Assembly (NCBI RefSeq): GCF_002024165.1
Contig: NZ_MWQN01000001.1
Location: 1,364,001 to 1,428,000, forward strand
From: Embleya scabrispora
Lineage (GTDB): Bacteria > Actinomycetota > Actinomycetes > Streptomycetales > Streptomycetaceae
Length of the DNA stretch: 64,000 nucleotides
Direction: 5' to 3'
Positions 54,335 to 63,117 of this stretch are shown here, piece after piece. The stretch's first letter is position 1. Every line of letters begins with the position of its first letter. The position numbers were made by a program, and so were the translations under genes. The notes beneath the pieces are model-generated. The model made no database searches, was not told the DNA's origin, and was given only the letters and a program-made list of their open reading frames with translations.

Positions 54335-55759
54335 ATGGCACCCCCCGCCGAGCCCGTCGACCTCGGCAGCCCGTTCTTCGTCGGCATCGGTGGCGCCGGC
54401 ATGTCGGGGCTCGCCAAGATCCTCGCGATCCGCGGCGCGAGGGTCTCCGGCAGCGACGCCAAGGACTCCACCCAGGTGCTGGCGCTGCGCCGGCTCGGCT
54501 GCACGGTGCACGTGGGCCACGATCGAGCGAACGTCGCCGAGGACGTCTCCTGCGTGGTCGTCTCCTCGGCGATCCGGGAGGACAACCCCGAACTGGTCGT
54601 CGCGCGCGAGCGGGGCATCCCGATCGTGCACCGCGCCGACGCGCTCGCCCGGCTGATGGACGGCCGGCGCTCGGTGGCCGTCGCGGGCACGCACGGCAAG
54701 ACCACCACGACGAGCATGCTCGCGGTCGGCCTGACCTCACTCGGCCTGGACCCCTCCTTCGCGATCGGCGCCGACCTCAACGAGGCGGGCAGCAACGCCC
54801 ACCACGGCCTGGGCGACATCTTCGTGGCCGAGGCGGACGAAAGCGACCGCAGCTTCCACAAGTACGCGCCCGAGGTGGCGGTGGTGCTGAACGTGGAGCT
54901 GGACCACCACGCCAACTACGGCTCACTCGACGATGTGCTCGACGCGTTCGAGGTTTTCGCCGGCCGGATCGTGCCCGGCGGCACGCTGGTGCTCTCCGCC
55001 GACGACGCGGGCGCCGGCGCCCTGCGCGAGCGGCTGGCGGTCTCGGCGCCGACGCTGAACGTGGTCACCGTCGGCGAACACGAGGGCGCGGACCTGCGCC
55101 TGGCGCAGATCGAGGCGTCGGGCCTGAGCAGCCGGGTCACCGTGCACGGCAAGGCCGTGGGCGGCGAGTTGGTGCTCGCCGTCGCGGTGCCGGGGCGGCA
55201 CAACGCCTCCAACGCGGTGATGGCGCTCGCGGTGGGCCTGGCGCTCGGCGTCGAGCCGCGGCGCATGGCCGACGGGCTGGCCAACTACCAGGGCGTGCGC
55301 CGGCGGTTCCAGCTCAAGGGCGAGGAGAGCGGCATCCGGGTCGTCGACTCGTACGCGCACCACCCCACCGAGATCACCGCCGACCTGGCCACCGCCCGCG
55401 GCGCGGTGGGCGCGGGCCGGGTGATCGCGGTGTACCAGCCGCACCTGTTCAGCCGCACCCAGCAGCTCGGGGTGGAGATGGGCCGCGCGCTCGCCGCGGC
55501 CGACATCGCCGTGGTGATGGACATCTACGCTGCCCGGGAGGACCCGCAGCCCGGCGTGACCAGCAACATCATCGCGCACGCCGCGCTGGACAACGGCGGC
55601 CTGGTGCGCACCGAGCACAGCTGGTCCGACGTGGCCGGCTCGGTGGCCGCGCTGGCCCGTCCCGGTGACCTGGTCCTGACCATGGGCGCGGGCGACGTGA
55701 CCCTGCTCGGCCCGGAGATCCTGGACGCGATCCGCGCCCGCAGCACCGCCACCCGCTGA
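54335..55759 (+). CDS. murC: UDP-N-acetylmuramate-L-alanine ligase
   Basis: A 474-aa Mur ligase adding L-alanine to UDP-MurNAc in peptidoglycan precursor synthesis. The N-terminal FFVGIGGAGMSGLAKIL nucleotide site, the P-loop VAGTHGKTTTTSM, EADESDRSF and DSYAHHPTEI are diagnostic. The ATG has AAGGAG nine bases upstream. It sits outside the division and cell wall cluster, which is usual in Streptomyces. Confidence 0.97.
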   Translation: MAPPAEPVDLGSPFFVGIGGAGMSGLAKILAIRGARVSGSDAKDSTQVLALRRLGCTVHVGHDRANVAEDVSCVVVSSAIREDNPELVVARERGIPIVHRADALARLMDGRRSVAVAGTHGKTTTTSMLAVGLTSLGLDPSFAIGADLNEAGSNAHHGLGDIFVAEADESDRSFHKYAPEVAVVLNVELDHHANYGSLDDVLDAFEVFAGRIVPGGTLVLSADDAGAGALRERLAVSAPTLNVVTVGEHEGADLRLAQIEASGLSSRVTVHGKAVGGELVLAVAVPGRHNASNAVMALAVGLALGVEPRRMADGLANYQGVRRRFQLKGEESGIRVVDSYAHHPTEITADLATARGAVGAGRVIAVYQPHLFSRTQQLGVEMGRALAAADIAVVMDIYAAREDPQPGVTSNIIAHAALDNGGLVRTEHSWSDVAGSVAALARPGDLVLTMGAGDVTLLGPEILDAIRARSTATR

Positions 55760-55829
55760 GTCCACTCCCGCCGGCGCCGTGCCGTCCCCTCGGGGAACGT
55801 CGCGGCGCCGTTGCGTGTTGGATGTGGAC

Positions 55830-56240
55830 ATGGCCTACGAAATCGAGAAGACCGACGACCAGTGGCGGGCCGAGCTGACCCCGGACGAGTTCCGGGTGCT
55901 GCGTCGGGCGGGCACCGAGCGTGCCTGGACGGGTGAGTACACCGAGACCAAGACGACCGGCGTCTACCGCTGTCGGGCGTGCAAGGCGGAGCTGTTCCGC
56001 TCCGACACCAAGTTCGACAGCCACTGCGGCTGGCCGTCGTTCTACGCGCCGCTGGCCGAGGACCGGGTCGAATACATCGAGGACGACTCGATGGGCATGA
56101 CCCGGGTCGAGGTGCGCTGCGGGACCTGCGGCTCGCACCTGGGCCACGTGTTCGAAGGCGAGGGCTACGGGACGCCCACCGACCAGCGCTACTGCATCAA
56201 CTCCATCTCGCTGACCCTGGAGCCGGACCCGCAGGGCTGA
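55830..56240 (+). CDS. msrB: Peptide-methionine (R)-S-oxide reductase
   Basis: A 136-aa enzyme repairing methionine-R-sulfoxide. The zinc cysteines are in YRCRACKAELF and RCGTCGSHLGHVF. The catalytic Cys is in DQRYCINSISL. CGWPSFY is also conserved. It is complete and cytosolic. It follows murC by 70 bp and is closed by a very strong hairpin. Confidence 0.96.
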   Translation: MAYEIEKTDDQWRAELTPDEFRVLRRAGTERAWTGEYTETKTTGVYRCRACKAELFRSDTKFDSHCGWPSFYAPLAEDRVEYIEDDSMGMTRVEVRCGTCGSHLGHVFEGEGYGTPTDQRYCINSISLTLEPDPQG

Positions 56241-56248
56241 CCCGAGAC

Positions 56249-56290
56249 ACGGGCGGCGCCGCTCGGGCCGGCCCGGGCGGCGCCGCCCGT
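56249..56290 (+). terminator. Near-perfect 21-bp hairpin after msrB
   Basis: ACGGGCGGCGCC (56249-56260) pairs with GGCGCCGCCCGT (56279-56290), and the enclosed GCTCGGGCC/GGCCCGGGC continues the stem with one G-T pair. It separates msrB from the next operon. Confidence 0.75.
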
Positions 56291-56369
56291 TCAAACATCG
56301 GTACCGGCGGTGCGGCAAAACTCACATCGAGCCCGCGTGCGGCGGGCGCGTCCGCTATGCCTGGGGACC

Positions 56370-57245
56370 ATGAATCCCTGGCTGCCACCCCTCGCGTACT
56401 CGGCCTGGACGGCGCTCGTACTCGGCGTCGCCATCGGGTCCGCCCGGCGCGGCGGCCGACGGGCGGACCGGGCGCGCCTGGCGGAACTGGACGCGGCCGA
56501 GTACGCGTTCGTCGGCGGCGGTGCGGCCCGCGCGGCCGACGTGTCCATCCTGGCCCTGCTCGGCGCGGGCGCGCTGCACCTGAACCGCGACGGGCAGGTG
56601 GTCGCGGCCCGGGCGCCGGCGGCCGACGCGGCGGGCGACGCGCCGCTGCGGATCCTGGACCGGGAGTACGGCGGCCTGCCGCTGCGCGACCTACGCACCC
56701 GGGTGGCCGCGGCGCCGGAGATCCAGGGCATCGGCGCCGACCTGTTCGCCGCCGGCCTGATCGCCCGCCCGGACGCGGGCCCGCGTCGGCTGCCCCGCTG
56801 GGCACTGTTCGCCACCCTCCCCCTGGGCCCGGCCACCGCGATCGCGGGCTTCGTCCGCGCCGACGACGCGACCTCCGGCGCGCTGCCGTGGGTGGGCCTG
56901 CTGCTCGCGGTCATCGGCAGCCAGGCGTGTGTCGCGGGCCTGCTGCTCCTGGGCGTGTTCGGCGAGCGGGTGGTGCCCACCGCGCCGACCATGCGCCGGC
57001 TGATCCGGCTGCGCCGCGACGAGACGGCCGTGGCCGCGCTCGGCGCCGACGGCCTGGGCACGGTCGCCCTGTGGGGCCTGGACCGCTTCCCCGACCCGGT
57101 GGTCAAGGAGATCTTCCGCCGCAACGCGCCCACCCCCGCCGGCCGCCCCCCGCAGTCCGCCTGGTGCGGCGGCGCCTCCTGCGCCTCCCCCCAGGGCGCC
57201 CGGGCAGGCTCCTGCGGCGGCACCGCCGACGGTTGCGGCACCTGA
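56370..57245 (+). CDS. TIGR04222-type membrane protein with Cys-rich C-terminus
   Basis: A 291-aa protein. An N-terminal helix (WLPPLAYSAWTALVLGVAIG) precedes a domain with AEYAFVGGG and SILALLGAGALHLNRDGQV, which I recognise as the TIGR04222 family. Two more helices lie near residues 150-167 and 180-205. The tail from 250 is low complexity with C266, C271, C282 and C289 among Gly/Ala/Ser. The stop lies 87 bp upstream of the MNIO gene on the same strand. The Cys tail could be a substrate of that enzyme. Biological role is unknown. Confidence 0.8.
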   Translation: MNPWLPPLAYSAWTALVLGVAIGSARRGGRRADRARLAELDAAEYAFVGGGAARAADVSILALLGAGALHLNRDGQVVAARAPAADAAGDAPLRILDREYGGLPLRDLRTRVAAAPEIQGIGADLFAAGLIARPDAGPRRLPRWALFATLPLGPATAIAGFVRADDATSGALPWVGLLLAVIGSQACVAGLLLLGVFGERVVPTAPTMRRLIRLRRDETAVAALGADGLGTVALWGLDRFPDPVVKEIFRRNAPTPAGRPPQSAWCGGASCASPQGARAGSCGGTADGCGT

Positions 57246-57332
57246 CCGACCGCGCCCGCGGCGCGCTCGGGGCGGGCGAACCGAGGGAACTCCGCCTGGT
57301 TCGGTCCGGGACGGACCCGCCATGCTGGACGC

Positions 57333-58145
57333 ATGCGGACAGCGGTGGGAATCGGATGGCGGCCGGAGATCGATCTGACCGTCGAGCGCCTGGCCGGCGT
57401 CGACTTCGTCGAGGTCGTCGCCGAGAACGTATGCGTCGGACACCTGCCCGAGTCACTGCGCGTGTTGTGCGAGCGCGGCGTCGAGGTCATCCCGCACGGC
57501 GTCGGCCTCGGCCTGGCCGGCGCCGACCGCCCCGACCCCGCACGCCTGGCCCGGCTGGCCGAGGTCGCCGGCGCCCTCGGCTCGCCGGTGGTCAGCGAAC
57601 ACCTGGCGTTCGTCCGGGCCGGCGGTATGGAGGCCGGTCACCTGCTGCCCACACCGATGACGTGGGACGCGCTCGACGTGGTCGCGGAAAACGTCCGCAT
57701 CGCCCAGGACGCGCTGCCGGTCCCGCTCGCCCTGGAGAACCCGGCGACGCTGCTGACCTGGCCCGACAACGAGATGAGCGAGGCCCGCTTCCTGACCGAA
57801 CTGGTCGAGCGCACCGGCGTGCGGCTGCTGATCGACGTGGCCAACCTGCACACCCAGCGGATCAACCACGGCGTCGACCCGGCCGCCGCACTGGCCGAAC
57901 TCCCGCTGGAGGCGGTGGAGTACGTACACGTCGCCGGCGGCGTCGAACGCGACGGCCTGTGGCACGACACCCACGCGCACCCGGTGACCGAGCCGATCCT
58001 GGAGGTGCTGGCCACGCTGTGCGCGCTGCGCCCGCCGCCGCGCGTACTGCTCGAACGCGACGGCGACTTCCCGACGGCGGGCGAGATCGCCGCCGAGTTG
58101 GCCGCGATCCGCGCCGTGGTGGACCGCACGGCGGTGCGCCGGTGA
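57333..58145 (+). CDS. DUF692/MNIO-family multinuclear iron oxygenase
   Basis: A 270-aa TIM-barrel protein of the DUF692 family, now called MNIO (MbnB, TglH and bufferin enzymes), which oxidise cysteine or other residues in RiPP precursors. Candidate iron ligands line up with the family: H55 (PHGVG), H90 (SEHLAF), E135 (LENP), D168 and N171 with H173 (DVANLH), H199 (YVHVAGG), D212/H214/H216 (DTHAHP) and E241 (LLERDGDFP). Length is normal. Its stop overlaps the partner gene's GTG. Neighbouring Cys-rich proteins are likely substrates; product chemistry is not known. Confidence 0.92.
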   Translation: MRTAVGIGWRPEIDLTVERLAGVDFVEVVAENVCVGHLPESLRVLCERGVEVIPHGVGLGLAGADRPDPARLARLAEVAGALGSPVVSEHLAFVRAGGMEAGHLLPTPMTWDALDVVAENVRIAQDALPVPLALENPATLLTWPDNEMSEARFLTELVERTGVRLLIDVANLHTQRINHGVDPAAALAELPLEAVEYVHVAGGVERDGLWHDTHAHPVTEPILEVLATLCALRPPPRVLLERDGDFPTAGEIAAELAAIRAVVDRTAVRR

Positions 58146-58537
58146 ACGCGCGCGAGCGGCTGGCCGCACAGCAGAGCGCGCTGCTCGCGGCACTGGTCGC
58201 CGGCGGGCCGACACCGCCGGGCTTCGACCCGGACCGGGTACGCGTCCAGGCCCGCGCGCTGGCCGCCAAGCGGCGCGACTCGGCGCTGCGCGCGGTGCCG
58301 GAGTTGGCGACGACGCTGGGCCCGCGCTGGCCGGGCGAGTTCATGACCTGGGCCCTGGTCCACCCGAAGCCCGCCGAGGGCGGCACCCGCGCCGACGTAC
58401 ACGCCTTCGCGGCCCATCTGTGGGAACGGGACGCGCTGCCGAAGGCGCTGGCCGAGGTGTTCGTCGAACGAAAGCCGTCCCGATGGACCCGGCTGCGCTC
58501 ACGACTCGCATCCCGTGCGCCGGCCGGCCACGGGTAG
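58142..58537 (+). CDS. Small MNIO partner protein
   Basis: A 131-aa helical protein starting at a GTG that overlaps the MNIO stop (GTGA). [17 protein letters not shown] and [20 protein letters not shown] form the conserved N-terminal part. I recall the same sequence type as a C-terminal domain in some streptomycete DUF692 proteins (SCO6045-like), so here it is a split form. By analogy with MbnC and TglI it may present the precursor to the oxygenase. The C-terminus is strongly basic. Confidence 0.75.
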   Translation: MNARERLAAQQSALLAALVAGGPTPPGFDPDRVRVQARALAAKRRDSALRAVPELATTLGPRWPGEFMTWALVHPKPAEGGTRADVHAFAAHLWERDALPKALAEVFVERKPSRWTRLRSRLASRAPAGHG

Positions 58538-58563
58538 GTACTCCACGCACGGGGGTCGACACC

Positions 58564-58983
58564 ATGTTCTTGCCGCTGCTCGTTGCGGGGGTGGTCCTCG
58601 CCGCCGCCGTACCGGTCGTCATCGTCGTCCTGGCCCACCGCGCGGCCCGACGCAGGCTCCGCCACGCCTTCGGCCGACCGGCCGGCCCGCCCTTCGGGCG
58701 CGCACCGGGCACCGGCGTACCGTATGGCGGCGGGCCCGGCCCGTGGCCACCCGGCCCGCAGGGACACCAGGGGTACGACGCGCACGACCACCATCACCAT
58801 CACCACTGGCGCGGCCACCACACCTCGTGCGGCACCGGCTGGTCCTGCGGCGGAGGCGGGGGCAGAGGCGGCAACTCGTCGTGTTCGAGCGGATCGTCGT
58901 GTTCGAGCGGGTCATCGTGTTCGAGCGGATCGTCCTGCGGGTCGTCGTGTTCGAGCGGGTCGTCCTGTTCGAGTTCGACCTAG
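58564..58983 (+). CDS. Membrane-anchored His6/Cys-repeat protein, candidate MNIO substrate
   Basis: A 139-aa protein. Residues 2-24 form a single membrane helix, followed by a basic cluster (AHRAARRRLRHAF), so the rest is probably cytoplasmic. A Gly/Pro linker (37-70) leads to a His-rich block with six consecutive histidines (76-81) plus H74, H85 and H86. Eight cysteines follow at 89, 95, 107, 113, 119, 125, 129 and 135, mostly as C-S-S-G-S-S-C repeats. It starts 26 bp after the partner gene. Metal binding and modification by the MNIO are inferred. Coding DNA shows 18-bp tandem repeats. Confidence 0.75.
   Translation: MFLPLLVAGVVLAAAVPVVIVVLAHRAARRRLRHAFGRPAGPPFGRAPGTGVPYGGGPGPWPPGPQGHQGYDAHDHHHHHHWRGHHTSCGTGWSCGGGGGRGGNSSCSSGSSCSSGSSCSSGSSCGSSCSSGSSCSSST
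58887..58980. repeat. 18-bp tandem repeats encoding the C-S-S-G-S-S tail
   Basis: Units of the form TGTTCGAGCGGRTCRTCG recur in frame about five times, with one shortened unit, at the end of the Cys-rich gene. The copies differ mainly at third codon positions, so the peptide repeat is kept while DNA varies. Confidence 0.7.
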
Positions 58984-59004
58984 ATTCGACCCGACACCGC
59001 GCCT

Positions 59005-59047
59005 CCGGTCGGTCGGAGCGATCGATCGCAGCCCGCCGACCGACCGG
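59005..59047. terminator. Bidirectional hairpin between the Cys-rich gene and hemQ
   Basis: CCGGTCGGTCGG (59005-59016) pairs with CCGACCGACCGG (59036-59047). Its loop contains a second palindrome, GCGATCGATCGC (59018-59029). It separates two convergent operons. Confidence 0.7.
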
Positions 59048-59056
59048 GGCGAAGGC

Positions 59057-59854
59057 TCAGGCCAGGCCGGCGAGCAGTTCGGCGACCGGGTGCCGGCGAC
59101 CGGTGTAGAACGGCACCTCCTCGCGCACGTGGCGGCGCGTCTCCGAACCGCGCAGGTGCCGCATCAGGTCGACGATGCGGTGCAGCTCGTCCGCCTCGAA
59201 GGCGAGGATCCACTCGTAGTCGCCCAGCGCGAACGACGGCACCGTGTTGGCCCGCACGTCCGGGTAGCCGCGCGCCATCCGCCCGTGCTCGGCGAGCAGC
59301 CGGCGGCGCTCGTCGTCCTCCAGCAGATACCACTCGTACGAGCGCACGAACGGATACACCGCGACGTAGTCGCGCGGGGTCTCCTCGGCCAGGAAGGCCG
59401 GGATGTGGCTCTTGTTGAACTCGGCCGGACGGTGCAGGGCCATGTTCGACCACACCGGCTCGAGCAGCCGGCCCAGGCCGGTGCGCCGGAAGCGGTTGTA
59501 CGCCTCCTGGAGCGCGTCCGAGTCCTCCGCGTGCCACCAGATCATCAGGTCCGCGTCGGCACGCAGGCCGGAGACGTCGTAGGTGCCGCGCACCACCACG
59601 TCCTTGTCGAGCAGCTGCTCGAACAGCTGCTCCACCTCGCCCGCCAACTCGGCCCGCGCACCCGGCAGCGGCTCACGGAGTCGGAACACCGACCACATCG
59701 TGTACCTGATCACCTGGTTGAGGTCGCGGGCCTTGCGCCGGGCCGGCGCGGGTTCGCCCGCGGACTCCGGGCCGTCGGCGTTGAGGGCGGCGTCGATTCC
59801 CGCGGCGGCGGCGTCGACCGGTTCCGGGGTGTTTCCCGCGGTGCTTTGCGTCAT
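59057..59854 (-). CDS. hemQ: Coproheme decarboxylase (HemQ/ChdC)
   Basis: A 265-aa chlorite-dismutase-family protein that decarboxylates coproheme to heme b in the coproporphyrin-dependent pathway of actinobacteria. The N-terminal 45 residues are a low-complexity Ala/Glu/Pro extension. [48 protein letters not shown] and [24 protein letters not shown] are typical. It follows hemY by 30 bp on the same strand. Confidence 0.94.
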   Translation of the reverse strand: MTQSTAGNTPEPVDAAAAGIDAALNADGPESAGEPAPARRKARDLNQVIRYTMWSVFRLREPLPGARAELAGEVEQLFEQLLDKDVVVRGTYDVSGLRADADLMIWWHAEDSDALQEAYNRFRRTGLGRLLEPVWSNMALHRPAEFNKSHIPAFLAEETPRDYVAVYPFVRSYEWYLLEDDERRRLLAEHGRMARGYPDVRANTVPSFALGDYEWILAFEADELHRIVDLMRHLRGSETRRHVREEVPFYTGRRHPVAELLAGLA

Positions 59855-59884
59855 GGTCCGATTCTGCCTGGCTCGCCCCCGCGC

Positions 59885-61321
59885 TCAGTGCACGGGGCGC
59901 GCGTACGGCCCGGCGAGCTGCGCCAGCACCTCGGTCGCGGCCCTGGTCGCGCTCGCCACACACGCCGGGATGCCGACGCCCTCGTACACCGCGCCGCACA
60001 CCGCCAGGCGCGGCAACCGCTCGACCGCGTCGCGCACGCAGGCGATCCGACCGAGGTGGCCGACCGCGTACTGGGGCAGCCCGCCGCCCCAGCGGGTGAC
60101 GCGGGTGTCGATCGGCTCGGCGGCCAGTCCGACCGCCTCGCGCAGGTCGTCGAGCGAGTCGGCGACCAGATCGGCGTCCTCGCGCTGGAGCACCGCCTCC
60201 TCGCCGGCCCGGCCGAGCGAGGTGCGCAGCACGAACAGGTCCGGATCCGACTCGGCGAGCCAGCCCCACTTGTTCGACGCGAACGTGCTCGCCTTGATCC
60301 GCCGGCCGTCCACCGGCGGCACCAAAAATCCGGTGCCGGCGGGCATCGACGCCAGGTCGGCGCGCCGAAACGCGAGGGTCACCAGCGCCATGCCCGCGTA
60401 TTCGATCGAGGACAGCTCGACCGCCGCGACCGTCGAGTGCGGGCGCAGGAGGCGGGCCGCGGGTGCGGCCGGTACCGCGAGCACCACCGCGTCCGCCTCG
60501 ATCGGGACGGGGGCGTTGGTCGGCCCGGTGATCAGCCGCCAGCCGGTCGGCGTGCGCTCCAACTCGCGCACCGTGGTCCGGGTCCGGATGCTGCCGCGCC
60601 CACCGGCCACCACGGCGCCGGCGACCGCGAGCGGCAACCGCCCGACACCGCCGCGCACCCCCATGAACACCGGCCCCGCAGGCCGCTCGGCGGCGCCGTC
60701 GAGCAGGTGGCGCACCCCCGCCACCAGCGAGCCGCCGGAGCGGGCGATCGGCAACAGCTGCGGAACGGCGGCGGCGAGCGAGATGTCGTAGGCGTTGCCC
60801 GCGTACACCCCGCCGAGCAGCGGCTCGACGAGCCGGTCCACCACCTCGTGGCCGAGCCGTTCGGAGACGTAGCGGCCGACCGAGACGTCGTCCTCGTAGC
60901 GGTGCGGCGCCAGCGCGTGGTCCAGCGGGATCCGGGCCAGGCCCGCGGGCGACAGCACTCCGCTCGCGGCCAGCGGCTCCAGGTCGCCCGGCACGCCCAT
61001 CACATGACCGCGCGGCATCGGCCGCAACGCGCCACGCGTCCACAACGACGCGCCCGCGGTGGCCGGCGGCTGGAGATCGTCGCCCAACCCGACCTCACGG
61101 GCCAGGTCGATCGCCTCGGAGCGCCGAGCCAACATCGACTCCGCACCCTCGTCGACCGCAACCCCGGCGATGCTCCCGGCATGCAACTTCCCCCCCACCC
61201 GGGAAGCCCCTTCGAGCACGGTGACGGTGAGCCCGGGATCCCCATCGCGCAGCAAAACCCAAGCAGCCGTCAACCCGGCGATCCCACCCCCCACCACAAC
61301 CACATGCCGCCCGCCGCCCAT
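59885..61321 (-). CDS. hemY: Coproporphyrinogen III oxidase (HemY/CgoX)
   Basis: A 478-aa FAD oxidase of the protoporphyrinogen-oxidase fold. The N-terminal dinucleotide motif is VVVVGGGIAGLTAAW, followed by VTVLEGASRVGGKL. GVAVDEGAESMLARR and the C-terminal YEGVGIPACVASATRAA FAD-contact region are present. In this pathway it oxidises coproporphyrinogen III. The ATG at 61321 places the Rossmann motif at the N-terminus; an upstream GTG would add 13 Cys/Gly residues. Confidence 0.94.
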   Translation of the reverse strand: MGGGRHVVVVGGGIAGLTAAWVLLRDGDPGLTVTVLEGASRVGGKLHAGSIAGVAVDEGAESMLARRSEAIDLAREVGLGDDLQPPATAGASLWTRGALRPMPRGHVMGVPGDLEPLAASGVLSPAGLARIPLDHALAPHRYEDDVSVGRYVSERLGHEVVDRLVEPLLGGVYAGNAYDISLAAAVPQLLPIARSGGSLVAGVRHLLDGAAERPAGPVFMGVRGGVGRLPLAVAGAVVAGGRGSIRTRTTVRELERTPTGWRLITGPTNAPVPIEADAVVLAVPAAPAARLLRPHSTVAAVELSSIEYAGMALVTLAFRRADLASMPAGTGFLVPPVDGRRIKASTFASNKWGWLAESDPDLFVLRTSLGRAGEEAVLQREDADLVADSLDDLREAVGLAAEPIDTRVTRWGGGLPQYAVGHLGRIACVRDAVERLPRLAVCGAVYEGVGIPACVASATRAATEVLAQLAGPYARPVH

Positions 61322-61960
61322 CACCGAACCACCCACGTCACACCCTCTCCCACAATCCACCCCAACCCAACCCCCGAACCCAAACCCCCCAAAAGCCCAC
61401 CAACAACCAAAACCACCCCAATGCCGCGGAACTAACCCTCAACCAACCCAATCAAACCCAGCCGCCCCCTGCCCCCACCCAGGCCAATCCACCCCACCCC
61501 GACCCAACCAAGCCGACTGGCCCCCAAACCAGCCGACCAAGCCGGCCAAGTCAGCCCGATCAGCGCTTGAGGCCACCCCAACCCGACCAAATCCCACCGC
61601 CACCCCAACCACAAACCACATCAGCCCAGCCGGCGCTCAAGGCCAAACCGCCCACCTCACCGCAACCAATCCAGCCCGGCCGGCGCTTGAGGCCACCCCA
61701 ACCCGACCGAACCCCAACGCCGGCGCGACCACAAACCACATTCAGCCCGGCCGGCCCTCAAGACCAAGCCACCCACCTCACCGCAACCAATCCAGCCCGG
61801 CCGGCGCTTGAGGCCACCCCAACCCGACCGAACCCCAACGCCGGCCCAACCACAAACCACATTCAGCCCGGCCGGCGCATGAGGCCAAAGCCGCTCTCCC
61901 CCAACCCCAGCCGAACCACAAACCCCCAGCCCGGCCGGCGCATGAGGCCAAAAAGCCGAC
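61322..61960. repeat. Seven REP-like cores in a 121-bp tandem array between hemE and hemY
   Basis: Seven 23-bp cores like CAGCCCGGCCGGCGCTTGAG begin at 61552, 61622, 61672, 61743, 61793, 61864 and 61927. Cores one, three and five are 120-121 bp apart, as are two, four and six, so the array is a roughly 121-bp tandem duplication with two cores per unit. The left part (61336-61550) is A+C-rich on this strand with few G or T. I see no gene in it. The core resembles a REP-type element common in streptomycete intergenic DNA. Confidence 0.85.
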
Positions 61961-63025
61961 CTACCGGGCGCTAGCCGAGTGCACATGCGCCACCAGGCGC
62001 GTGAGCACCTCGGGATCCGTATTCGGCAACACCCCATGCCCCAAATTGAAGATGTGCCCCTCCGCACCACGCCCCGCCACCAACACCTCGTCGGCCTTGG
62101 CCCGAACCGCCTCCCACGGCGCGAACACCACCGCCGAGTCCAGGTTCCCCTGCAACGCCCGCCCCGGCCCCACCCGCCGCGCCGCCTCGTCCAGCGGGAT
62201 GCGCCAGTCGACGCCCACCACGTCCGCCCCGGCCTCGCCGAACATGCGCAGCAACTCGCCGGTGCCCACCCCGAAGTGGATCCGCGGCACGCCGTAGTGC
62301 TCGACCGACGCCAACACCTTCGTGCTCGCCGGCAGCACCGACGCCCGGTAGTCCGCCGCGGACAGCGCCCCGGCCCACGAGTCGAACAGCTGGATCGCCG
62401 ACGCGCCCGCCTCGATCTGTACCTTCAAAAACGCCGACGTGATCTCCGCGAGCCGGTCCACCAGATCGGCCCACAGCCGCGGGTCGCCGTACATCAGCGC
62501 CTTGGTGCGCTCGTGGTTCTTCGACGGCCCGCCCTCGACCAGGTAGCTCGCGAGGGTGAACGGCGCACCGGCGAAGCCGATCAGCGGCGTGGCACCCAGC
62601 TCGCCGACGAGTTGGCCGACCGCCTCGGTGATGTACGGCACGTCGTCGGGCGTGAGGTCGCGCAACTGCGCGAGGTCGTCGCGCGAGCGGATCGGATTCG
62701 CCACCACCGGACCGACGCCCGGCTTGATGTCGAGATCGATTCCGATCGCCTTGAGCGGGACCACGATGTCGCTGAAGAAGATCGCCGCGTCCACCCCGTG
62801 CCGCCGCACCGGCTGGAGCGTGATCTCGGTGACCAGGTCCGGCCGCATGCACGAGTCGAGCATCGCGGTGCCCTCGCGCAGCTTGCGGTACTCGGGCAGC
62901 GAACGGCCCGCCTGACGCATGAACCACACCGGGGTGTGCGGGACGGGTTCGCGCCGGCAGGCGCGCAGGAAGGCCGAGTCGCGGACGGTGGCGTGCGGAA
63001 GGCTCGTTTCGGTCACGTCCGCCAT
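61961..63025 (-). CDS. hemE: Uroporphyrinogen III decarboxylase
   Basis: A 354-aa enzyme converting uroporphyrinogen III to coproporphyrinogen [65 protein letters not shown] and [13 protein letters not shown] are conserved blocks, including the catalytic Asp in FSDI. The ATG is followed by 15 non-conserved residues. It is divergent from the DUF3000 gene and upstream of hemY, separated by the REP array. Confidence 0.97.
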   Translation of the reverse strand: MADVTETSLPHATVRDSAFLRACRREPVPHTPVWFMRQAGRSLPEYRKLREGTAMLDSCMRPDLVTEITLQPVRRHGVDAAIFFSDIVVPLKAIGIDLDIKPGVGPVVANPIRSRDDLAQLRDLTPDDVPYITEAVGQLVGELGATPLIGFAGAPFTLASYLVEGGPSKNHERTKALMYGDPRLWADLVDRLAEITSAFLKVQIEAGASAIQLFDSWAGALSAADYRASVLPASTKVLASVEHYGVPRIHFGVGTGELLRMFGEAGADVVGVDWRIPLDEAARRVGPGRALQGNLDSAVVFAPWEAVRAKADEVLVAGRGAEGHIFNLGHGVLPNTDPEVLTRLVAHVHSASAR

Positions 63026-63117
63026 CGTCCCAGACGCACGCGGGCGGCCCAGACGGAGCACCCCGCCCGGCGCGTCGCCCGGGCCCGACCCCCCCGACGC
63101 GGCCTAGGCTGCCAGGC

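Noticed and set aside
54335-55759. murC outside the division cluster as a novelty
   Set aside because: Separate murC is the usual arrangement in Streptomyces.
58790-58822. Six-histidine run suspected as a cloning-vector tag
   Set aside because: It sits mid-protein in ordinary chromosomal context, mixes CAC and CAT codons and is flanked by further natural His and Gly residues.
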